From JAUNBG01 sp964442735 (GTDB lineage Bacteria > Planctomycetota > Planctomycetia > Pirellulales > Thermoguttaceae), in assembly GCA_964442735.1 (NCBI GenBank), contig CAYUAP010000123.1, positions 1 through 14,609 of the forward strand: a stretch of 14,609 nucleotides of DNA, read 5' to 3'. This document shows, piece after piece, positions 1-5,788 of the stretch. A model generated the notes under the pieces. That model was given only the letters and a program-made list of their open reading frames with translations, was not told the DNA's origin and did not search any database. Numbering within the stretch: position 1 is the first letter of the stretch; every line of letters starts with the position of its first letter. The position numbers were made by a program, and so were the translations under genes.

Positions 1-291
1 TTTCCCGGCAGTACGGACGAGACGTCCGCGTTCCAGTCAACTCCGTTTTTCAGGGAATAAAACAGACGGAAACGTCTGTTTTCCCGACAGTACGGACGAG
101 ACGTCCGCGTTCCAGTCAACTCCATTTTTTAGGGAATAAAACAGGCAAGACGCCTGTTTTCCCGGCAGTACGGACGAGACGTCCGCGTTCCAGTCAACTC
201 CGTTTTTTGGGGAATAAAACAGGCGAGACGCCTGTTTTCCCGGTAGTACGGACGAGACGTTCGCGTTCCAGTCAACTCCGTTTTTTAAGTG
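1..291. repeat. Tandem array, 78-79 bp period, two hairpins per unit
   Basis: The motif CAGTACGGACGAGACG (last copy starts TAG) begins at 9, 88, 166 and 244, so the period is 79, 78 and 78 bp. The array starts before the window and stops abruptly near 291. Each complete unit has two palindromes. The first is CGGACG-AGA-CGTCCG. The second is a 10-bp stem AAAACAGGCG/CGCCTGTTTT closing an AGA loop, with flanking GGG and CCC able to extend it. In the first unit (59-82) the second stem is AAAACAGACG/CGTCTGTTTT with a GAAA loop, so an A-T pair replaces a G-C pair. The second unit has an A-C mismatch at the loop-closing pair. In the fourth copy the first palindrome carries a C-to-T change that still allows G-U pairing. 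Related palindromes recur at 5484-5534. I read this as a non-coding structured repeat family. Confidence 0.9.
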
Positions 292-317
292 TTCACAACC
301 ACTAGCCCTGTATAACA

Positions 318-347
318 TTGAAAACACCCTGACATTCTATCTGTAAT
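318..347 (+). promoter_or_regulatory. Candidate promoter for the Nudix gene
   Basis: TTGAAA at 318-323 and TGTAAT at 342-347 are separated by 18 bp, each with five of six bases matching the sigma-70 consensus. The implied start near 354 would give a leader of about 35 nt before the ATG at 390. It lies directly after the repeat array. This is prediction from consensus alone. Confidence 0.4.
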
Positions 348-389
348 GAAGGTGATCCCCTTAAAAAACAAATATAAAGAGAAACCATA

Positions 390-860
390 ATGAATTTTAC
401 ATCAGAGACAATAAAACCGAAGAAAAATGGTGCTATAGCGGTGATTTCCATTCCTCCCCTGCCGAACAATTGGGAACAGGAACCGGAAGAAGCAAGAAGG
501 CAACGTCAATTTTTAATAATACGTCGTTCGGAAACCGTAATTGCGCCGGGAACACTCTGTTTTCCTGGAGGGGGAATCGAATTGGGCGAAACTCCGGAAC
601 AGGCAGCCGTTCGTGAAATTCGCGAAGAAGTTGGTATCGACGTTCAAATTCGAAAAAAAATCTGGGAGAATGTGACTCCTTGGAACGTTCATCTCGATTG
701 GTTTATTGCGGATATACTCAATGAAGATCAAGAGGTACATATAGCGCCACAGGAAGTCGCCTCCTGGAAGTGGATGACCCTGGACGAAATGCTGGAGTCA
801 GAGAGTAGTCTTTTGAGTAATATTCCTTTTTTGAAGTTATTACGCTATCACCGGGCATAG
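390..860 (+). CDS. Nudix hydrolase
   Basis: This 156-aa protein carries a complete Nudix box (GX5EX7REUXEEXGU) at residues 61-83, from G61 through E67, R75-E76 and E79-E80 to G82-I83. The family hydrolyses nucleoside diphosphates linked to another group, using Mg2+ held by the REXXEE glutamates. The box is preceded by a TLCFPGG strand as in MutT/ADP-ribose-type Nudix proteins, and the length is normal for a single-domain enzyme. No signal peptide is seen, so it should be cytoplasmic. The ATG at 390 has only a weak purine-rich stretch (AAAGAGA, about 377-383) as ribosome binding site. The stop codon overlaps the 3' end of the converging propeller gene by 13 bp. The substrate cannot be predicted: sugar-nucleotide, oxidised-nucleotide and NAD-type activities are all possible. 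The neighbouring nucleotide-sugar gene is suggestive but is on the other strand. Confidence 0.9.
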   Translation: MNFTSETIKPKKNGAIAVISIPPLPNNWEQEPEEARRQRQFLIIRRSETVIAPGTLCFPGGGIELGETPEQAAVREIREEVGIDVQIRKKIWENVTPWNVHLDWFIADILNEDQEVHIAPQEVASWKWMTLDEMLESESSLLSNIPFLKLLRYHRA

Positions 861-1834
861 TCCCAATGGACAAGATCGTCACTCCAGGCGATACCGAGTG
901 TCGTTCCTTGTGGAAAAAGTTCCTCCTCCGGCTTTTTACTGGCGTGAAAAAAGAGAAGTGCCTTTTTGATTTTTGGGTTCGCACGTAAATCGACAACGAC
1001 TCCGGCAGTCAGACGTCCTTGAGCCCAAGGCCAATCCTTTTGGCCTAACGTTATGTTTTCTTCCGTTGGCTTCCAGTCCAGAAGATTCGAACTTGTCATA
1101 ATCCCCATTCCATTGGCCGGACTATTCCATAATCGATATTGACCAATTACCGAATCATAGACAATACATACATTTTCACCACAATCAACCGATTTAAGAT
1201 ACTTCCAATGCACCAGGTCCCGAGACTCCGATATTGAGACTCCATTCTGCTTGTAAAAACAATACAAGAGCCCCGGCTCCGCACGACTTTCAATTATATA
1301 GGGATCGATCATTCTCCCCATGGCAGCTACAGGGACATTTGGGCCTTTAACCTGAAGAAGATGCGGTGCGCTCCAATTGCGAAGATCTTTCGATTTCATT
1401 ACAAAAATTCGACTGTTCGCGTTTCCGTATTTCTCCCCATTCTCCTGACAATAGGTTTGACAACACAGATAATATTCACCATGAAAACAAATAACATTAC
1501 CGGGACTACCGAAATTTTTGGCGAGATCCTTCGGAGTCAGTTTTCGAATCGGTTCAAAATGAATCAGGTCTTTTGAAATGGTTGCACCGACATAGGAGTA
1601 GGGATGTCCATTCTCCATCTCAATAAAGGTAAAAAAAAGATAAAAAGACCCGTTTTCATAGAAAACTGCAGGATCCCGATAACAAACTTCTTCGTTCGAA
1701 CGGGCCAGATCTGGTGGAACAAGATTTAATATTGGGGATTTAAATCGTTTTATATCAAACTGCTGGGATAAAACGATTGAGGTATTGATTAGAATAAATC
1801 CTATAAATCCAATGATATTACAAATTGTTTTCAT
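848..1834 (-). CDS. Secreted five-bladed beta-propeller glycosidase-like protein (GH43/GH32-type fold)
   Basis: A 328-aa protein with an N-terminal signal peptide (hydrophobic core about residues 6-22, possible cleavage after S23), so it should be exported. The motif YRDPAVFYENGSFYLFFT at 52-69 is typical of the first blade of GH43-like enzymes, where the Asp of RDP (D54) is the general base. IDPY (D177) is a second candidate acidic residue. I could not assign the third catalytic carboxylate, so activity is not certain. Five copies of an S-x-D/N-L-x-x-W/F motif occur at 87-93, 148-154, 204-210, 248-254 and 318-324, one per expected blade, which supports a complete propeller. Its ATG overlaps the stop of the upstream epimerase gene by one base (TAATG), so translation is probably coupled; no good Shine-Dalgarno is visible. 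It ends inside the Nudix gene on the opposite strand. The substrate is unknown; arabinan, fructan, or another glycoside are possibilities for this fold. Confidence 0.75.
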   Translation of the reverse strand: MKTICNIIGFIGFILINTSIVLSQQFDIKRFKSPILNLVPPDLARSNEEVCYRDPAVFYENGSFYLFFTFIEMENGHPYSYVGATISKDLIHFEPIRKLTPKDLAKNFGSPGNVICFHGEYYLCCQTYCQENGEKYGNANSRIFVMKSKDLRNWSAPHLLQVKGPNVPVAAMGRMIDPYIIESRAEPGLLYCFYKQNGVSISESRDLVHWKYLKSVDCGENVCIVYDSVIGQYRLWNSPANGMGIMTSSNLLDWKPTEENITLGQKDWPWAQGRLTAGVVVDLRANPKIKKALLFFHASKKPEEELFPQGTTLGIAWSDDLVHWDYAR

Positions 1835-2808
1835 TATAACTTCATTTCATTTTTTTTATCTTCGATAACCAATTGAATAATTTCCTCTAACGAAACAGTA
1901 GGACGCCAACCAAGGAATTCTTCAGCACGAGCCAATGAAGGAACACGGCGCGGCATATCGTCAAAACCGGGACCATACGCTTTTTCATAATCGATATGAA
2001 CGATTTTCGATTGAGAATGGGTCAGTTCCTTAACTTTAACAGCAAGTTGGTTCATACTAATCTCTTCCTGTGACCCCAGATTGATGACCATGCCTGCAGC
2101 CGCAGGATGCGTTGTAACCGCAACAAGTCCGCGAACAATATCGGTCACAGAACAGAAACAACGTTGTTGTTCTCCCGTCCCATACACTGTAATGGGCTTG
2201 TTTTGTAATGCTTGTTCTACAAAACGCGGAAGAACCATCCCATATTGGCTGGTCTGGCGCGGTCCTACTGTATTGAATAAACGAACGATAAAGACAGGAA
2301 GTGATGTCTGATAATAATGCGCCAAAACAAGAAATTCATCCAAAACTTTTGCACTGGCGTACGCCCAGCGTCTTTTACAACTAGGTCCCATAACAACATT
2401 ATCGGTTTCTTGAAATGGAAAATTTTCGGATTTGCCATAGACTTCACTTGTTGATGTCATTACAAAAGGACGACGATATTTTGAACATTGTTCAATAACT
2501 TTATCCGTTGTTCGAACAATTCGCTGAATCGTCTCAATTGGTTTATCAATAATTAGTTGAACGCCCACCGCACTAGCCAAATGAAAGACAAAATCATGAT
2601 GTGAAATTTCTTCTCGAAGTAGTGCTTCTTCACAATTGTCTATAATCACCCGAAATGACGGATTCGATTCCAGCGCGGATATATTACTCCATCGTCCCGT
2701 CGACAGGTCGTCAATAACGGTTACCATATCACCCTGTTTTAATAATAATTCCACCAGATGGGAACCTATAAAACCCGCACCTCCGGTTATCAAATATTTT
2801 TTTTGCAT
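1834..2808 (-). CDS. NAD-dependent nucleotide-sugar epimerase/dehydratase (extended SDR)
   Basis: A 324-aa extended short-chain dehydrogenase/reductase. The Rossmann dinucleotide motif GGAGFIGS starts at G9 (GxxGxxG, G9/G12/G15), with an acidic V31-I-D-D at the end of the second strand, consistent with NAD binding. STSEVYG at 119-125 and Y150-A-S-A-K154 supply the catalytic Ser/Thr, Tyr and Lys. RLFNTVGPRQ (176-185) and PITVYGTGEQQRCFCSVTDI (205-224) are the sugar-nucleotide binding region seen in GalE, UDP-xylose synthase and dTDP-glucose dehydratase relatives. The exact reaction cannot be chosen between epimerase, decarboxylase and dehydratase. It is cytoplasmic, with no signal peptide. The start is well fixed by a strong AGGAGGA (minus strand, 2815-2821) six bases before the ATG. 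It is the first gene of a two-gene minus-strand operon with the propeller protein, which suggests synthesis or modification of a sugar nucleotide. Confidence 0.88.
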   Translation of the reverse strand: MQKKYLITGGAGFIGSHLVELLLKQGDMVTVIDDLSTGRWSNISALESNPSFRVIIDNCEEALLREEISHHDFVFHLASAVGVQLIIDKPIETIQRIVRTTDKVIEQCSKYRRPFVMTSTSEVYGKSENFPFQETDNVVMGPSCKRRWAYASAKVLDEFLVLAHYYQTSLPVFIVRLFNTVGPRQTSQYGMVLPRFVEQALQNKPITVYGTGEQQRCFCSVTDIVRGLVAVTTHPAAAGMVINLGSQEEISMNQLAVKVKELTHSQSKIVHIDYEKAYGPGFDDMPRRVPSLARAEEFLGWRPTVSLEEIIQLVIEDKKNEMKL

Positions 2809-2855
2809 TTAAGATCCTCCTTTTATTTTATTATAGCCCAGAGTTCCAGATCGTC

Positions 2856-2885
2856 TATAATATAATCAAATATAATATAATCAAA
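2856..2885. repeat. Perfect 15-bp tandem duplication
   Basis: TATAATATAATCAAA occurs twice without a mismatch at 2856-2870 and 2871-2885. Read on the minus strand, it supplies the candidate -35 and -10 elements for the epimerase operon, so copy number could change promoter strength. Confidence 0.85.
2857..2884 (-). promoter_or_regulatory. Candidate promoter for the epimerase-propeller operon
   Basis: On the minus strand TTGATT (2884-2879) and TATTAT (2862-2857) are spaced 16 bp, formed by the tandem 15-mer. The start would fall near 2850 and give a leader of about 42 nt before the ATG at 2808. An alternative is the perfect TATAAT at 2835-2830 with TAGACG upstream, but that would leave a leader of only about 15 nt. 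Confidence 0.35.
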
Positions 2886-2913
2886 ATCTTCTCCATGATT
2901 TTCAACTTCATGA

Positions 2914-2972
2914 ATAATAACGGTTTATCCCACTAACAACGATTATATCCCGTTAATAACGGTTCGTCACGT
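2914..2972. repeat. Three degenerate copies of a ~20-bp motif (possible operator)
   Basis: TAATAACGGTTTATCCCAC (2914-2932), TAACAACGATTATATCCCGT (2934-2953) and TAATAACGGTTCGTCACGT (2954-2972) are imperfect direct repeats with a period near 20 bp, about two helical turns. The shared core is TAAYAACGRTT, followed in the first two copies by an ATCCC. They lie about 105-165 bp upstream of the epimerase start. Such phased repeats often bind a regulator, but no regulator gene is in the window. Confidence 0.5.
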
Positions 2973-3049
2973 ATCGATCACTTCTTCCAGAAGGTCATGT
3001 TTGAAAAATCGGTGGTGAAAAAGATATATTTCAAAAACTTGTCGTTAAA

Positions 3050-3111
3050 CCTGTCACATATATTTTATATATATTTTGTAAATGTTTTATATATATTGAT
3101 CGGTTGACAGG
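3050..3111. repeat. AT-rich element bounded by CCTGTCA/TGACAGG
   Basis: CCTGTCA at 3050-3056 is the reverse complement of TGACAGG at 3105-3111. Between them TTTTATATATATT occurs twice (3063-3075 and 3085-3097), 22 bp apart. The TTGACA at 3104-3109 overlaps the right arm. It could be a regulator site or simply a flexible AT tract. Confidence 0.45.
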
Positions 3112-3132
3112 AATTCATTTTAAACTTTAAAT
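3104..3132 (+). promoter_or_regulatory. Possible distal + strand promoter
   Basis: A consensus -35 (TTGACA, 3104-3109) is followed after 17 bp by TTAAAT (3127-3132), a poor -10. It would give a leader of about 340 nt before the gene at 3478. The proximal promoter at 3373-3402 is much more convincing. Confidence 0.2.
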
Positions 3133-3372
3133 ACCCTGTTTTTGGGAATAAAGTAATGTTTTTAACAATTCAATAACACTTTTTTTGGGTAAAACTCCTT
3201 TCTGTTCACCTACCAGTATCATTTTAAGAAAATTAAATTTTACAGATTCTGTTTATTAAAATACATATTTTATGATACCTTCTATAACCTGATTTTGCAA
3301 CATAAAAATAATGGTACAAAACGAAAAAAATATATAAACGGGAAACAGTACAAAAACTTTATGATTGGTATC

Positions 3373-3402
3373 TTGTCAAAGGCCTAATCTGTTTGTTATA
3401 AT
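3373..3402 (+). promoter_or_regulatory. Strong candidate promoter of the sugar-catabolism locus
   Basis: TTGTCA at 3373-3378 and a perfect TATAAT at 3397-3402 are spaced 18 bp. TG at 3394-3395 makes an extended -10 (TGTTATAAT). The expected start is near 3409, giving a leader of about 70 nt. This is the best sigma-70-type promoter seen in the window, placed correctly for the gene at 3478 and probably those behind it. Confidence 0.6.
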
Positions 3403-3419
3403 AGTAAAGATCAAGAAAA

Positions 3420-3440
3420 GACGAAAAATTTTATTTCGTC
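3420..3440 (+). promoter_or_regulatory. Leader hairpin before the 3478 gene
   Basis: GACGAAA (3420-3426) pairs with TTTCGTC (3434-3440) around a 7-nt loop. It sits inside the predicted 5' leader, about 25 nt before the purine-rich ribosome binding site AAAGGAAGG region (3461-3472). It may stabilise the mRNA; no T-run follows, so it is not an intrinsic terminator. Confidence 0.35.
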
Positions 3441-3477
3441 GTTAAGTATTTTTATTAGGAAAAGGAAAGGAAGTGTC

Positions 3478-4317
3478 ATGGCTTTTGAGTCATTGACGAA
3501 TGAAACGAAAGATGTCAATACCGTCTTTCATACATTGGCGGAAAAATACGCCGTAGCTATTCCTTCGGAATGGCGGATTCAGACGGGAAACGATTTTCGG
3601 ACTGATTCGAAGACAGTTCAATTATATTCAGGGGCACGATTATATTCAGGGGCAGGATGCACGGAGAATAAAGAAAAGTGCAACTATATTCCACTGTTTC
3701 CATGGCGTTATCAAAGACGATTCATGGAACTTGCACGTTTGGTAGTTAATCAGACGGTTGAAGACGTTGTTATGTGCCGTTTTAGTTGTACAGTTTCTTC
3801 CGACGAACAAATGTCGTTTGTTCTCTATCGGGAATACGATCTCCTGGAATGGTTGAATCAATCGGAAATCATTTCAGTTTATGCCGCAATAACGTCAGGT
3901 CGATTTGCCAATATTATCGTTCGGTTGAAAAATGGCTGTGTTTGTTCCGTGGAAGTTGGAACAACATTGTCACCAAGAGCAACGACCGATACCATAGACC
4001 GTCATGAATTGATTGGTCGACGCGGTACGGCGTCCGATCGGGTTGTCGATACCCAGATCCCGCAAAATTCCATCTATCTTTTTCGTGAAGGGACAACACA
4101 GGTCTGGACCGATACCGATGCCGAACTTTTCGGACTATCGGAAGATGAAATCAACGTTGTTCGGGCAGCCTGTGATCTAGCGATTCGAAAAGGACAGGGT
4201 ACATTTTCCGAGGAGGAAGTAATTGCCCGACACAGGCATTTATGCGATTGGGTTGATAAAACATTTGAATCGGATCGCAATGAAAAGAATTGTGTCGAAA
4301 AAGGAGAACGTCAATGA
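3478..4317 (+). CDS. Unrecognised protein coupled to a Gfo/Idh oxidoreductase
   Basis: I do not recognise this 279-aa protein with certainty. It has no signal peptide, no membrane segment and no nucleotide-binding glycine motif. Residues about 130-225 (strands around IISVYAAIT, NIIVRLKNGCVCSVEVG, then a DTQIP...SIYLF segment and a TDTDAELFGL segment) resemble in style the C-terminal beta-sheet domain of Gfo/Idh/MocA enzymes, but the N-terminal half does not look like a Rossmann fold. An in-frame 18-bp duplication gives LYSGAR-LYSGAG at about 49-60. The ATG at 3478 follows a good purine-rich site (AAAGGAAG, five bases spacing). Its stop overlaps the start of the next gene in an ATGA, so the two are translationally coupled and may act as partner subunits or in consecutive steps. 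A lone Gfo/Idh-type C-terminal domain acting as a partner is my best guess, at low confidence. Confidence 0.8.
   Translation: MAFESLTNETKDVNTVFHTLAEKYAVAIPSEWRIQTGNDFRTDSKTVQLYSGARLYSGAGCTENKEKCNYIPLFPWRYQRRFMELARLVVNQTVEDVVMCRFSCTVSSDEQMSFVLYREYDLLEWLNQSEIISVYAAITSGRFANIIVRLKNGCVCSVEVGTTLSPRATTDTIDRHELIGRRGTASDRVVDTQIPQNSIYLFREGTTQVWTDTDAELFGLSEDEINVVRAACDLAIRKGQGTFSEEEVIARHRHLCDWVDKTFESDRNEKNCVEKGERQ
3621..3656 (+). repeat. In-frame 18-bp tandem duplication
   Basis: Positions 3621-3638 and 3639-3656 are identical at 17 of 18 bases (ATTATATTCAGGGGCA shared), and add six codons in frame. This looks like a recent slippage duplication inside the coding sequence. Confidence 0.85.
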
Positions 4318-5393
4318 AACCTGTAAAAATCGCCATGATGTCGTTGACCCATGGTCATACTAGAAAATATTATCAAACATTAAAAGATTCTCCAAAGCTG
4401 GACTGGGTTGCCGTCTGTGCGGAAAACGATACAGTCGCAGATATTTTCGCAAATAGTGTTCATGACATTCCCTGTTATCGATCTCCGGAAGAAATGTTGG
4501 CTAAACATCCGGATATTGAAGCGGTCGTTTTGGCATCCGGTAACAGCCACCATTTGGAACAAACACGATTCTTCGCCGAACGTGGTATTCACATCCTCTC
4601 CATGAAGATACCAACCTTCGATATGACCGAATATGACGAAATGATTCGTCTCGTGGATAAAGCGGGTATCGTTTATCAGATCGAACTTGAAATGCACTAT
4701 AATCCTGTGATCTATCGCATTATGAAATTGGTCGAGGAAGGGACAATCGGTAAAATACTGGCGTTTCAGGCAACGAATATAACCCTGTCGCCTGTCTGGG
4801 CATTCCCCTGGCAGGGTGTTCCGGAGCTCAGTTACGGTCGACGTGTTCCACTAGCAGCGGGCGATCAACGTTTTCGTGGTGGAGCACTATGCGATCATCC
4901 CCATATTTTCGATATGATCCGCTGGATGACCGGCAGTGATTTCGAATTGATCTTTTCCCAAGCGGCGTCTCGTAATATTCGACCTGATATCGAAGTGGAA
5001 GATGTCCTGCTTGTCAATGGAAAAATGAAGAACGGAACAACCTTTTTACTTGATCCTTCCTGGTCCCGACTGGAAGAGCGCCTTAAAGTACCAGGGCCCG
5101 GTTGGGAAATATTCCCAAAACGAATGGAGGTCAATATCGCACTTCACGGTGAAAAAGGTGTTCTCATGGCCGATTGTTTTGGGCCAAACGTCTATCATAA
5201 CGGAAAACCAAATGATCGTTTCACCGTTCAATATACCTATTTCGATGAATGGATCGGTCTGGTAGACGAATTCGTTCGATGTATTCGAACAGGTTCAGAG
5301 CCGAAAATCAATCTGAAATGGCATCGGCGAACAATAGAGGCAATGAATGCCTGTTATGATAGTATTGAGTCAGGACAACCAGTCCATTTTTGA
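4314..5393 (+). CDS. Gfo/Idh/MocA family NAD(P)-dependent oxidoreductase
   Basis: A 359-aa protein with the two-domain Gfo/Idh/MocA plan. The N-terminal Rossmann half (about 1-125) lacks the usual GxGxxG; its first loop is S10-L-T-H-G-H15, a variant seen in some PVC sugar oxidoreductases. The usual EKP is replaced by M97-K98-I-P, keeping the lysine. The C-terminal half holds GG (189-190) then D194-H-P-H197-I-F-D200, matching the family's active-site stretch with H197 as likely catalytic residue. Members oxidise or reduce a sugar or inositol hydroxyl with bound NAD(P). It is cytoplasmic, with no signal peptide. The start was set at the ATG at 4314 because AAGGAG (4301-4306) lies seven bases before it and it overlaps the previous stop as ATGA; an upstream TTG at 4290 has no such site. 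The substrate is unknown; a 3-keto sugar step is plausible given the glycosidases nearby. Confidence 0.88.
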   Translation: MKPVKIAMMSLTHGHTRKYYQTLKDSPKLDWVAVCAENDTVADIFANSVHDIPCYRSPEEMLAKHPDIEAVVLASGNSHHLEQTRFFAERGIHILSMKIPTFDMTEYDEMIRLVDKAGIVYQIELEMHYNPVIYRIMKLVEEGTIGKILAFQATNITLSPVWAFPWQGVPELSYGRRVPLAAGDQRFRGGALCDHPHIFDMIRWMTGSDFELIFSQAASRNIRPDIEVEDVLLVNGKMKNGTTFLLDPSWSRLEERLKVPGPGWEIFPKRMEVNIALHGEKGVLMADCFGPNVYHNGKPNDRFTVQYTYFDEWIGLVDEFVRCIRTGSEPKINLKWHRRTIEAMNACYDSIESGQPVHF

Positions 5394-5483
5394 CGGGATA
5401 TCATTTAAAAAATATACAAATAAAGGGAAGTGTGGCAGTTCCCACTATATATACTCAAGGTCGTTATAAAAGTCTATTTTTCA

Positions 5484-5534
5484 AAACAGGCGAGACGCCT
5501 GTTTGGGAGGAGGCAGACGAGACGTCCGCTCCCA
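5484..5534. repeat. Dispersed copy of the palindromic repeat family
   Basis: AAAACAGGCGAGACGCCTGTTT here (5484-5504) is identical to the hairpin in the array at 216-237, apart from where the T-run ends. It is followed by GACGAGACGTCCGC (5516-5529), which contains the core of the array's other palindrome. Here that second core is enclosed by TGGGAG (5504-5509) and CTCCCA (5529-5534), making a longer stem. The link sequence between the two palindromes differs from the array, so the palindromes are the conserved parts. Confidence 0.8.
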
Positions 5535-5584
5535 GGAAATGCCGAATTTATAACGTCGTACAGTATATTTTTTAGGAGAGTTCG

Positions 5585-5647
5585 ATGGGATCGGTTACAA
5601 AAACTTCCTATCAAGATGGAGGTAATGACCACAATAGTACCTCTTGA
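5585..5647 (+). CDS. Possible 20-aa leader peptide or gene remnant
   Basis: ATG at 5585 follows AGGAG (5574-5578) with a spacing of six bases and opens a 20-codon frame ending in TGA at 5645. The peptide is polar (Ser, Thr, Asn, Asp rich) with no recognisable motif. No obvious continuation exists in another frame. It could be a leader peptide acting with the hairpins downstream, a remnant, or chance. Confidence 0.2.
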   Translation: MGSVTKTSYQDGGNDHNSTS

Positions 5648-5731
5648 AAGGAATGTCCACTGTAATATTGAAAATCATGATGAAATACTTTTATTTTCAT
5701 CACTGTAACAAGTTCGACGGATATTCCTGTC

Positions 5732-5788
5732 CGGAAGGCAAACGTTCCATCGGTACCTTCCGCCAAAATACTAAATCAATCGGAAGGT
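5732..5788 (+). promoter_or_regulatory. Competing hairpins before the TIM-barrel gene
   Basis: CGGAAGG (5732-5738), ACCTTCCG (5755-5762) and CGGAAGGT (5781-5788) are spaced about 24 bp. The middle segment can pair with the first (7 bp, 17-nt loop) or with the third (8 bp, 18-nt loop), but not both. The third arm ends 12 bases before the ribosome binding site GAGGA (5801-5805) of the gene at 5814. The geometry suits an attenuator or translational switch, but no T-run or known aptamer is visible. Confidence 0.35.

Larger units (their letters stand above)
2809..3477. other. 669-bp AT-rich divergent intergenic region
   Basis: No plausible gene lies here. The region separates the minus-strand epimerase operon from the + strand locus starting at 3478. 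It holds a 15-bp perfect tandem duplication (2856-2885), three degenerate copies of a roughly 20-bp motif (2914-2972), a 62-bp AT-rich element with inverted ends (3050-3111), candidate promoters on both strands and a small leader hairpin (3420-3440). Between about 3135 and 3370 I see only AT-rich sequence without clear structure. Confidence 0.8.

Noticed and set aside
1..291. CRISPR array
   Set aside because: The whole 78-79 bp unit repeats; there are no unique spacers between short repeats and no cas genes.
37..327. Minus-strand 96-aa frame with repeated NGVDWNADVSSVLPGKQ units as a repeat protein
   Set aside because: The 78-bp period happens to be 26 codons, but the extra loop base in the first unit shifts the frame while keeping the hairpin. 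It starts with GTG and has no evident ribosome binding site. Structure, not coding, is conserved.
3138..3152. GTTTTTGGGAATAAA as a remnant of the 78-bp array unit
   Set aside because: It resembles 202-218 but needs indels and lacks either palindrome; in AT-rich DNA the match is too weak.
4290..4313. TTG start eight codons upstream for the Gfo/Idh gene
   Set aside because: The ATG at 4314 has AAGGAG at good spacing and an ATGA overlap; the upstream codons read through that ribosome binding site.
5678..5702. Intrinsic terminator formed by TGATGAAA/TTTCATCA
   Set aside because: The stem is AT-rich and no T-run follows it.
5390..5708. Two 61- and 92-aa frames between the Gfo/Idh and barrel genes
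   Set aside because: They run through the palindromic repeat, lack good starts and have no protein-like composition or motif.
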